Source: Bacteroidota bacterium
GTDB taxonomy: Bacteria > Bacteroidota > Bacteroidia > NS11-12g > UBA9320
Length of the DNA: 64,000 nucleotides
Direction of reading: 5' to 3'
Assembly: GCA_002746305.1 (NCBI GenBank)
Contig: NVWV01000004.1
Span: 1 to 64,000, forward strand
Below are positions 1-7,499 of the stretch, in pieces (the first letter of the stretch is position 1; the number at the start of each line of letters is the position of its first letter). A program made the position numbers and the translations under genes. The notes beneath the pieces are model-generated. The model ran no database searches. It was not told the origin of the DNA and saw only the letters and a list, made by a program, of their open reading frames with translations.

Positions 1-1
1 T

Positions 2-1526
2 ACGGGAACAGCTGCCAAGTTTAATCGCCCCTCAGGACTGGCATTTGATGCCAGTGGAAATGTATATGTAGGAGACTATTATAACCATAAAATCAGAAAG
101 ATTACACCAGGGGGAGTGGTTAGTACGTTGGCCGGGAGTAGTTCAGGCTTTGCAAATGGAACAGGCAATTCCGCTAAGTTTTTCAGTCCTTTTGATGTGG
201 CAGTAGATGGCAATGGGAATGTATATGTAGGAGATTATAATAACAATAAGATTAGAAAGATTACCTCCGCAGGAGTGGTTACTACGTTTGCAGGAAGTAC
301 AGCAGGCTATGCAGATGGTACAGGAGCTGCCGCCCAGTTTTATAAACCTCTAGGAGTAGCGGTAGATGCGAGTGGGAATGTGTATGTAGGAGATGGATTT
401 AACCATAGGATTAGAAAAATCACACCAGCAGGAGTGGTTACCACCTTAGCAGGGAGTAGTCAAGGGGATGCAGATGGTACGGGTAGTGTTGCCCAATTTT
501 ATAGACCTTACTTTGTGGTGTTGGATCCCAGTGGGAAGAATCTCTATGTGGGAGATTACTATAACAACAAAATCAAAAAAATAACGCTGCCTGTTCCTCA
601 AATTTATTACGTTAGTACTTTAGCAGGGAGTAGTCAAGGCTATGTAAACGGTACAGGTATTGCAGCAAAGTTTTATGGTCTTTTTGGGGTGACAGTAGAT
701 ACTACGGGGAATGTATATGTTGCAGATGCTTTTAATCATAGAATCAGAAGAATAACACCAGCAGGAGTTGTTACTACGTTTGCAGGGAGTAGTGCAGGTA
801 GTGCAGATGGCACAGGAACTGCCGCACAGTTTAACGATCCTAGAGGAGTAGCAGTAGATGCCAGTGGCAATGTATATGTTGCAGATAGACGTAACCATAA
901 CATCAGAAAAATTTCTCCAGCAGGAGTAGTGACTACCTTAGCTGGAAATAGTGGTAGTGCAGGCAGTGCAGATGGCACAGGAAGTTCCGCACAGTTTAGA
1001 TACCCTCATGGAGTGGCAGTGGATGTTAATGGTAATGTATATGTGGCAGATCATGGGAATCATAGGATCAGAAAGATTACCCCTGCAGGAGTGGTGACAA
1101 CTTTTGCAGGAAGTAGTCAAGGCTATGCCGATGGAACAGGAATAGCTGCAAAGTTTAATAGTCCTAACGGAGTGGCAGTAGATGCCAGTGGGAATGTATA
1201 TGTTGCAGATGTACTTAATAGTAAAATTAGAAAAATTTCTCCAGCAGGTGTAGTGACGACATTCGCAGACACTAGTACATTGTTTGGTTTCCCTGGTGGA
1301 GTTGCCGTAGATGCTTGTGGCAATGTTTATATTGGAGATAATGCCACAGTCAGAAAAATCACACCTACGGGAGCGATTACTACGTTGGCAGGGAGTAGTC
1401 AAGGCTATGCAGACGGTACAGGTAGTGCCGCACGGTTTAATGCTCCTTATGGAGTAGCAGTAGATGCCAGTGGGAATGTATATGTGGCAGACTATGTGAA
1501 TGCTAAAATTAGAAAAATGACTCATT
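2..1526 (+). repeat. In-frame tandem array of ~159-bp (53-aa) NHL-repeat units, about ten units, one internally shortened
   Basis: Recurring DNA such as gtggcagtagatgccagtgggaatgtatatgttgcagat and acgttggcagggagtagtcaaggctatgcagatggtacagg throughout. Confidence 0.85.
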
Positions 1527-2716
1527 ATAATGATTGTAGCTATACAGGAATACTACCTGCTGAAGTAAGTACTACCTATAAGGGGTTTTATACCAGTACA
1601 GATACTAATGGGTGGACCCATTACTGCTCAGAGGGCGAAGAGCTTCTTTTGAGTCTTAAAATAGGAACAAGTGGAGCTGTAGTAGCAGCAGATGAAGTAG
1701 AGCTAAAGACAGGAGCTAATAAAACCTATAGCTACTTAGGAGCAGATGGCGGAATGATCAGTACTAGAGATAAAGGATACGCGATGATGGATAGAAGATG
1801 GGATGTAGATCCCACTACTCAGCCCAGTAGTGGAACTGTCGGCGTTCGATACTACTTCTCGCAAGAAGAATATGATAGTTTAGCGTCAAAATTACTTGTT
1901 CATGGAACCGCGGGAGCTTGGAAATCAACACTTAGTTCTGTAACAGAACTAAGCATGTATAAGGCTACCAGTGGTGCAGCCTATGCAAATCCACATACTA
2001 CCAATGGTATAATTATCCTAAATGGGAGTACCCCAAACGATAGTACTTGGACGCATAGTACTTTTCATTTTTTCAGTCATCAAGCGGAGTTTACCGTATC
2101 TTCATTTTCTGGAGGAGGAGCGGGAAGTGGAGGTGGAGGTGGAGCAGCTTGGGCTCCATTACCCGTAGAGTTAATTCATTTTACGGCTCAAGCAATAAGC
2201 AATACATCTGCTAGATTGGATTGGGCAACAGCTTCCGAGCTCAATAACAGCCATTTCAATATACAACGTAGTTACGATGGGGTGAATTTTGAATTCATCG
2301 GTAAACTCTTGGGAAATGGGAATAGCAATGAAGTGCTAACTTATAGTTACTTAGATAAGGACATAGCTTTGGGAACACAAGAAGCATACTATAGATTGCT
2401 ACAGGTAGATTATAATGGTGCACAAGAATACTCTGAAATAAGAGTAGTGTTGTTTAACCAAGATATCGACAAGCAAACAATCCATGTTTACCCAAATCCT
2501 TTCACTTCACAAGTTTATGTAAATGTGAGCGGTATCTCTGAGAGTGATATTTCGATTTCAGTATTAAATATAGAAGGTAAGGAAGTAATACAACGTGAAG
2601 TTTTAAATGTTCAAGGTCTTCAGAAGTTGGATTTAAGTCACCTAGATTCTGGAATGTACTTTATAACTATCTCATCAGCTTCAGGAAGCCAGCAAGTTAA
2701 AATTATAAAAAGATAG
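2..2716 (+). CDS. NHL-repeat beta-propeller protein with glycine-rich linker and C-terminal T9SS type A sorting domain; 5' end lies outside the window
   Basis: The frame is open upstream of the listed start (116, GTG) to base 2 and encodes another repeat (TGTAAKFNRPSGLAFDASGNVYVGDYYNHKIRKITPGG). Tandem units GVAVDASGNVYVADxxNHRIRKITPAGVVTTLAGSSxGxADGTG; C-terminus VYPNPFTSQVYVN...LDSGMYFITISSASGSQQVKIIKR. Confidence 0.9.
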   Translation, partial: TGTAAKFNRPSGLAFDASGNVYVGDYYNHKIRKITPGGVVSTLAGSSSGFANGTGNSAKFFSPFDVAVDGNGNVYVGDYNNNKIRKITSAGVVTTFAGSTAGYADGTGAAAQFYKPLGVAVDASGNVYVGDGFNHRIRKITPAGVVTTLAGSSQGDADGTGSVAQFYRPYFVVLDPSGKNLYVGDYYNNKIKKITLPVPQIYYVSTLAGSSQGYVNGTGIAAKFYGLFGVTVDTTGNVYVADAFNHRIRRITPAGVVTTFAGSSAGSADGTGTAAQFNDPRGVAVDASGNVYVADRRNHNIRKISPAGVVTTLAGNSGSAGSADGTGSSAQFRYPHGVAVDVNGNVYVADHGNHRIRKITPAGVVTTFAGSSQGYADGTGIAAKFNSPNGVAVDASGNVYVADVLNSKIRKISPAGVVTTFADTSTLFGFPGGVAVDACGNVYIGDNATVRKITPTGAITTLAGSSQGYADGTGSAARFNAPYGVAVDASGNVYVADYVNAKIRKMTHYNDCSYTGILPAEVSTTYKGFYTSTDTNGWTHYCSEGEELLLSLKIGTSGAVVAADEVELKTGANKTYSYLGADGGMISTRDKGYAMMDRRWDVDPTTQPSSGTVGVRYYFSQEEYDSLASKLLVHGTAGAWKSTLSSVTELSMYKATSGAAYANPHTTNGIIILNGSTPNDSTWTHSTFHFFSHQAEFTVSSFSGGGAGSGGGGGAAWAPLPVELIHFTAQAISNTSARLDWATASELNNSHFNIQRSYDGVNFEFIGKLLGNGNSNEVLTYSYLDKDIALGTQEAYYRLLQVDYNGAQEYSEIRVVLFNQDIDKQTIHVYPNPFTSQVYVNVSGISESDISISVLNIEGKEVIQREVLNVQGLQKLDLSHLDSGMYFITISSASGSQQVKIIKR

Positions 2717-2763
2717 GTGTGAGAAATGCACTGCCGTTTTACTATTACAGTCAATCAAAAGAA

Positions 2764-2792
2764 AGTCGGGGATTTATCCTCGACTTTTTTTA
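2764..2792 (+). terminator. Rho-independent terminator after the NHL-repeat gene
   Basis: agtcggggat tt atcctcgact followed by ttttt. Confidence 0.7.
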
Positions 2793-2824
2793 TTGTCTCG
2801 GCTGAGTTTGGTTAGCTGTCCATA

Positions 2825-2889
2825 CTTCGACTGCCGCTCGGCATGATTGAAATTAGTGATAAAAAGTCACCTCGAGCGATAGTCGAAAG
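2825..2889. repeat. Intergenic inverted repeat (cttcgactgccgctcggcatga ... acctcgagcgatagtcgaaag)
   Basis: The right arm reverse-complements to ctttcgactatcgctcgaggt, nearly matching the left arm. A related half-copy is at 2929..2952 and another at 42783..42807. Confidence 0.6.
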
Positions 2890-2928
2890 GTAAGAGTTTT
2901 TTAGTTGGATTTTTGTTGCTTGTCTATG

Positions 2929-2952
2929 CTTCGACTGCCGCTTAGTACGACT
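2929..2952. repeat. Second copy of the cttcgactgccgc... intergenic repeat arm
   Basis: cttcgactgccgcttagtacgact compared with cttcgactgccgctcggcatga at 2825. Confidence 0.55.
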
Positions 2953-2992
2953 AGACTTTATCAGGATTAATCATTCTAATTCAGGTACTTCA

Positions 2993-3775
2993 TTACTTAG
3001 CAGCATGCCCTTTCTTGAGCATCCAAAAGATTAATCCAAGAAATAGACCAATGTAGACTAAAGTCATACCAATGTTTAGCGGAGACAGATTTATTGTCGC
3101 TTCGAGATTTAACATTCCACCCATTGGGTTAGGAATCATATTGGAGCCAAGCTGCATAGGAAATAAGGTTCCAATATTATCTGGGAGTTTCCACGTAAGT
3201 AGGTTTTCAATAATCAAACTATAGATGAGAAGCAAGCCAATGGCTAGTCCTGATTTTTTAACCCAAAAACTAATGAAGTAGGCGAAATTAAGATACAATA
3301 GGATGCAAATGAAATATGCAGGAACAGCATTGAAACCTTCCCAAATACTAACGTCGACAGAACTGTTTCCTAAAATTAATGTAAGTAGAACTAAGAGTAT
3401 GGTAGAAAAAAAACTTAGAAGAACTATAACTATTTCTTTGGAAGCAATAACTTCCCATTTAGTAAGACCATCTATGATATTTTGCCTTAATGTCTTTTGA
3501 CTGAATTCATTGGCAACCAGTGAAATGACAATAATTCCGAGAAACAATTGGAACCAGGTAAATAGGTAAGCCATATTGTGCCAAACTGTTGGATGATTAA
3601 ATATAGTGAATGTCCCTATAGCAGGGTTAGGTATTTCACCGGAATTGCCACCGAAATTTATGGAATCAATTGCAAATGCCACAGGCACTAAAAGGACAAT
3701 ATACAGTCCAAGGATAATCCATATTTGGCGACTGTAGAGTGTCTTATTAAGTTCTATTTTGAGTAGTCTAATCAT
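2993..3775 (-). CDS. ABC-2 type transporter permease
   Basis: Six-helix hydrophobic pattern; starts MIRLLKIELNKTLYSRQIWIILGLYI; adjacent to the ATPase gene. Confidence 0.8.
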   Translation of the reverse strand: MIRLLKIELNKTLYSRQIWIILGLYIVLLVPVAFAIDSINFGGNSGEIPNPAIGTFTIFNHPTVWHNMAYLFTWFQLFLGIIVISLVANEFSQKTLRQNIIDGLTKWEVIASKEIVIVLLSFFSTILLVLLTLILGNSSVDVSIWEGFNAVPAYFICILLYLNFAYFISFWVKKSGLAIGLLLIYSLIIENLLTWKLPDNIGTLFPMQLGSNMIPNPMGGMLNLEATINLSPLNIGMTLVYIGLFLGLIFWMLKKGHAAK

Positions 3776-3777
3776 AT

Positions 3778-4662
3778 TTATTTAGTCAATTCTAAAAATT
3801 GCATTTCTAAGTTCTTCTGCTTCTTCTCTAAATGGGTAAGCGTTGTTCCTTTATCAAACATCAATTTGTTTAATTCAGCTGTGGAGATGTCTTTACTAAA
3901 GCTTACCGTAAACTGCTCTAGGTTCTTGTCAATTTTTGTCACAGATTCTATTTCTTTTAAATCTCTCTCTAGTTTTTTCATATCACTAGCTTGAACTATT
4001 ATAATATGGTCGTCGCCAAGTATCTCGGATACCTTCCCGGACGTTATGAGTGTCCCATCTTTAATTATTGCGACATCCGAACATACTTTTTCTATCTCAT
4101 CTAGCATATGGCTTGCTATTATTATTGTGATTCCTTGACTAGAAATAGTATGAATAAGTTCACGGATGTCATATATCCCTTGTGGATCAAGTCCATTGGT
4201 TGGTTCATCTAAAATAAGCACTTCTGGAGAGCCTAGTAGGGATGAAGCTAATGCAAGTCTTTGTTTCATACCCAAAGAGAAGGTTGAGAATTTATCATTT
4301 TTTCTTTCTTCTAAGTTTACAAATGATAGCACCCGAGAGATGTCGCTATATGAAACTTCCTTGATGTCTGCTGCAATTTTAAGGTTACGTTCTGCTGAGA
4401 GATGTCCATAAAAGTTAGGTGACTCCAAGAGAGAACCAATTCGTTTCCTGGGGTTTGAAGAGGTTCCCTCAAACCAATCAAAGTGACCTCCGTTGGCAGG
4501 TATAATATCAAGAAGTATGCTTAAAGTAGTTGTTTTACCACTACCGTTGGGCCCTAGAAGTCCAAAAACACTCCCTTTTTTAACTTCTAAATTCAGTTGA
4601 TTTAAGACGGTTCTGGTACCATACAGTTTGGTAAGGTTGTCAATTTTAAGAATATTAGTCAT
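3778..4662 (-). CDS. ABC transporter ATP-binding protein
   Basis: Walker A GPNGSGKTT, signature FSLGMKQRLALASSLLG, Walker B VLILDEPTNGLDP. Confidence 0.95.
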   Translation of the reverse strand: MTNILKIDNLTKLYGTRTVLNQLNLEVKKGSVFGLLGPNGSGKTTTLSILLDIIPANGGHFDWFEGTSSNPRKRIGSLLESPNFYGHLSAERNLKIAADIKEVSYSDISRVLSFVNLEERKNDKFSTFSLGMKQRLALASSLLGSPEVLILDEPTNGLDPQGIYDIRELIHTISSQGITIIIASHMLDEIEKVCSDVAIIKDGTLITSGKVSEILGDDHIIIVQASDMKKLERDLKEIESVTKIDKNLEQFTVSFSKDISTAELNKLMFDKGTTLTHLEKKQKNLEMQFLELTK

Positions 4663-4756
4663 TCTAGTCTACGTATAAAGTTTTCGAATATAGACGATAA
4701 TATCAAACCTCAAGGAGGATCGATTTTTCGCTCTTTTCTTTCGTCTTTAATATCGA

Positions 4757-6670
4757 CTAATCGTTGTAATACCTTGCTTGTTTTATATAGAGTTGCCGGT
4801 TATTGCCATCCAGTTTAAATTCGACATCGATACCAAAGTCTGTAAAGTCAGTTCGCATAATTGAACGTGCAGAAAAGTATCTTTTAATGAATTCAAGTTG
4901 TTTGGCCAGATTGGCTATTTCAGTTTCAGTCATGACTAATTTTCCGCCATTTAAGTTCCCTGTAGTTATAATGTCAATTACATTTTTATCTACATATAAT
5001 TGGCTCTGAATTGGAGGGTAGCAAATGAATTGATCGTTTACAGTTCCTTTACTAGGTTGCACTACGTTCTCGTTTCCTAGTTGGGCATTTACCACGTATC
5101 CTAGACTCCCTTGTCTGTAAATATTCTTGGTGATAGCAACGCCATTTACTGCTTCATTTGGAAAAGAACGATGAACTAGAATCCCCATATAAACATTCTT
5201 TTGGTTCATATTGAAATATACTCGTTCTACAAAAGCGGAGTAGCTCCATAGACTGGCCCAAACCTTCTTTACTGCTTTCTCAATGGATTTTTCCTGACTT
5301 CCAAGAATACCCGTTTTTGAAGCGTAAAGTCCTGCCCCTGAAAAACCATATGCATCTTCTGCATTTGTGCTAGACCTAAACCTCATTCTATGAAATAAAG
5401 TGTCCTTCGCCATTTTATTTTCAATTTCAGAGAGTAGTTTCTCATCAAGAGGAGTAATTTTAATTAAATCCCTAATACGCTTAAGCTTGGTTCTAAGTGA
5501 GTCTTGATTTTCATTTTTTATAACCTGATTAATCAAGTCTTTGACTTCACTTTTTAAAATATGTTCGTTATAGAAATAAAAGGGTATTGCAAATGCTCCC
5601 TCAGGAGTTTTGAAATTGTGTTTCCTACTCAACTTATATAGTTTTCCAAAGTTCCCAGCCTTATTTCCTACATATCGATTCGAGTGTTTCCCAAGTTTAT
5701 GAACTCCAATTAGACTGTCTTCTATTAAACTAGCCCTCAAATTTACTCGGGGCCTATATGGTCCTAAATCCTGTATGCTTTCTGATTGAGTTAGAACGAA
5801 TGTGTCAGATTTTACGGATAGCTTTACAAGTTTCCCTTCCCATTTCCGAAGTAAGGAGTCTGAGAACGCTAGTTTCTTTGCACAAATGGGTATTTTTCTG
5901 TTCTGACCCAGAATAGTTAAATGACTTAATGGAGTTTGGAATTCAGATACAATAACTCCTGCAACACGAGGTAATTCTAAAGGAGTATTCTTTAAGATGA
6001 CGATGTCTGTAGACTTTAACTCAGCCTTTTCTTTTTTAAGATCTTCCACAAATCGGATATGTCCATAGGCCTCATATTTACTAATTGGTTGGTAGGTTAA
6101 ATTAGCATATATGTCTGTTGGAGTAAGAACAGGAAAGAGCTTTTCTAAATTTTCATGGTCTGCATTAAGTCTTGCATTATTCATTAAGAAGACCAGTTTA
6201 TCTCCAAAATAGCAGGTCTTTGCAATCATTTTATAGAGGAGTTCAATTTGGTCATTGTGCATCAGATCTACTGCGGAAAGCTCCATTGCATAGAGGTCCA
6301 AAGATTTGATGTAGTTCACATTTGCCAATAGGTAGTCTCGTTTGTCTCTAGAAGCCGAATAGTTAATGGCGTTGAAATATTCCAGATCTACAGGATAACC
6401 TTTTAAGCTACTCACAAACTCATGATGAAATTTATATCGATGGTAGTTAATGTAATGCAGTTTTTTAGTATGGTAGTCAAAAACCACCTTAACTGCAGTA
6501 ATTTCACCATACTTATCAGTGAGAGGTGGCCCGCTGAAATGATCGAAGTCTTGTTTGGATGTTAACGTATTTTTGGACTCTTGAGCCGTGCATTGAGCAA
6601 ATAGGAAAAGCAGCACAAGTGGTAATAGATGTACTAAGTTTCGATCATTGGAATTAAATAGAAGTCTCAA
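4757..6670 (-). CDS. Exported PEP/pyruvate-dikinase-like protein: phosphohistidine-type swivel domain followed by ATP-grasp (PPDK_N-like) domain
   Basis: N-terminal hydrophobic signal (LVHLLPLVLLFLFAQCTAQES); swivel-like EFQTPLSHLTILGQNRKIPICAK; ATP-grasp-like GNKAGNFGKLYKLSRKHNFKTPEGAFAIP and MRFRSSTNAEDAYGFSGAGLYASKTG. Confidence 0.75.
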   Translation of the reverse strand: MRLLFNSNDRNLVHLLPLVLLFLFAQCTAQESKNTLTSKQDFDHFSGPPLTDKYGEITAVKVVFDYHTKKLHYINYHRYKFHHEFVSSLKGYPVDLEYFNAINYSASRDKRDYLLANVNYIKSLDLYAMELSAVDLMHNDQIELLYKMIAKTCYFGDKLVFLMNNARLNADHENLEKLFPVLTPTDIYANLTYQPISKYEAYGHIRFVEDLKKEKAELKSTDIVILKNTPLELPRVAGVIVSEFQTPLSHLTILGQNRKIPICAKKLAFSDSLLRKWEGKLVKLSVKSDTFVLTQSESIQDLGPYRPRVNLRASLIEDSLIGVHKLGKHSNRYVGNKAGNFGKLYKLSRKHNFKTPEGAFAIPFYFYNEHILKSEVKDLINQVIKNENQDSLRTKLKRIRDLIKITPLDEKLLSEIENKMAKDTLFHRMRFRSSTNAEDAYGFSGAGLYASKTGILGSQEKSIEKAVKKVWASLWSYSAFVERVYFNMNQKNVYMGILVHRSFPNEAVNGVAITKNIYRQGSLGYVVNAQLGNENVVQPSKGTVNDQFICYPPIQSQLYVDKNVIDIITTGNLNGGKLVMTETEIANLAKQLEFIKRYFSARSIMRTDFTDFGIDVEFKLDGNNRQLYIKQARYYND

Positions 6671-6731
6671 CGGTTCAAAGATAACTATAATGAAGTGTCA
6701 CTTATTGTCTCCATTAAAGTGAAATTAGTTC

Positions 6732-6739
6732 TAATTTTG
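6732..6739 (+). promoter_or_regulatory. Candidate Bacteroidetes -7 box (TAnnTTTG)
   Basis: taattttg, 4 nt before the TTG start of udk; -33 element not convincing. Confidence 0.3.
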
Positions 6740-6743
6740 TTGC

Positions 6744-7382
6744 TTGAAAAAATCGGATGTATTCTTGGTGGGTTTAGCAGGAGGTAGTGCAAGTGGCAAA
6801 ACTACATTCATCCGTAAATTAAGCGAAGAGTTTGGCTCAGATAAGGTTTGTGTAATCTCGCAAGATCATTACTATAAAGGTTTATCGGAACAATTGATTG
6901 ATGAGAACGGGATAGTTAATTTTGATCATCCCACAGGAATAGATTTCAACCGTATTCGCAAAGATTTAAGAAAATTATTGAAGGGACAGACGGTAAGGAT
7001 AGTTGAATACACATTTAATAATCCAGATATTTTCCCAAAAGAACTGGTTTATAATCCCGCTCCAATCGTATTGTTAGAGGGTTTGTTCGTGTTTGCAGAT
7101 AAGTCACTTAACAATATGTACGACTATAGACTATATATTGATGCAGATGATGATGTCACTTTAAAACGTAGAATTGCTAGAGATACGGGTGAGAGAGGAA
7201 TGACTGAAAAGGAGGTTATGTACCAATGGGATAATCACGTAAAACCTGCCTATAAGGCTTTCCTAAAGCCATATAAGTCCAATGCGGATTATGTAATTAA
7301 AAACAACACTGACTTTCAAGAATGTCTAATAAAGGTTATCACAAAGTTTAATGAAGTGATAGCTTCTAGTAATATCAAATAA
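6744..7382 (+). CDS. udk: Uridine kinase (TTG start)
   Basis: GLAGGSASGKTTF P-loop, VISQDHYYKGL, NFDHPTGIDF, DADDDVTLKRRIARDTGERG. Confidence 0.93.
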   Translation: MKKSDVFLVGLAGGSASGKTTFIRKLSEEFGSDKVCVISQDHYYKGLSEQLIDENGIVNFDHPTGIDFNRIRKDLRKLLKGQTVRIVEYTFNNPDIFPKELVYNPAPIVLLEGLFVFADKSLNNMYDYRLYIDADDDVTLKRRIARDTGERGMTEKEVMYQWDNHVKPAYKAFLKPYKSNADYVIKNNTDFQECLIKVITKFNEVIASSNIK

Positions 7383-7422
7383 AATCTTGTAAATAGGCCC
7401 TACAAATCCGAGTAAAGAATTA

Positions 7423-7453
7423 TTGTTAAGTTGGCCTAATAAATTTACTTTTG
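7423..7453 (+). promoter_or_regulatory. Putative Bacteroidetes promoter for secDF
   Basis: ttg at 7423 and tacttttg (TAnnTTTG) at 7446..7453, with a 20-nt spacer. Confidence 0.45.
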
Positions 7454-7499
7454 CCACCTTTGAAATTTTCGCAAAACATCTAATTGATTTTAATAGATA

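Noticed and set aside
620-1525. Antisense ORFs of 92, 80, 195 and 66 aa within the NHL-repeat gene
   Set aside because: They mirror the periodic repeat composition on the opposite strand, are Cys/Ser/Ile-biased and have no domain signature.
2-1526. Possible CRISPR-like array because of regularly spaced repeats
   Set aside because: The period is ~159 bp, repeats are coding and in frame, and there are no short repeats with unique spacers or cas genes.
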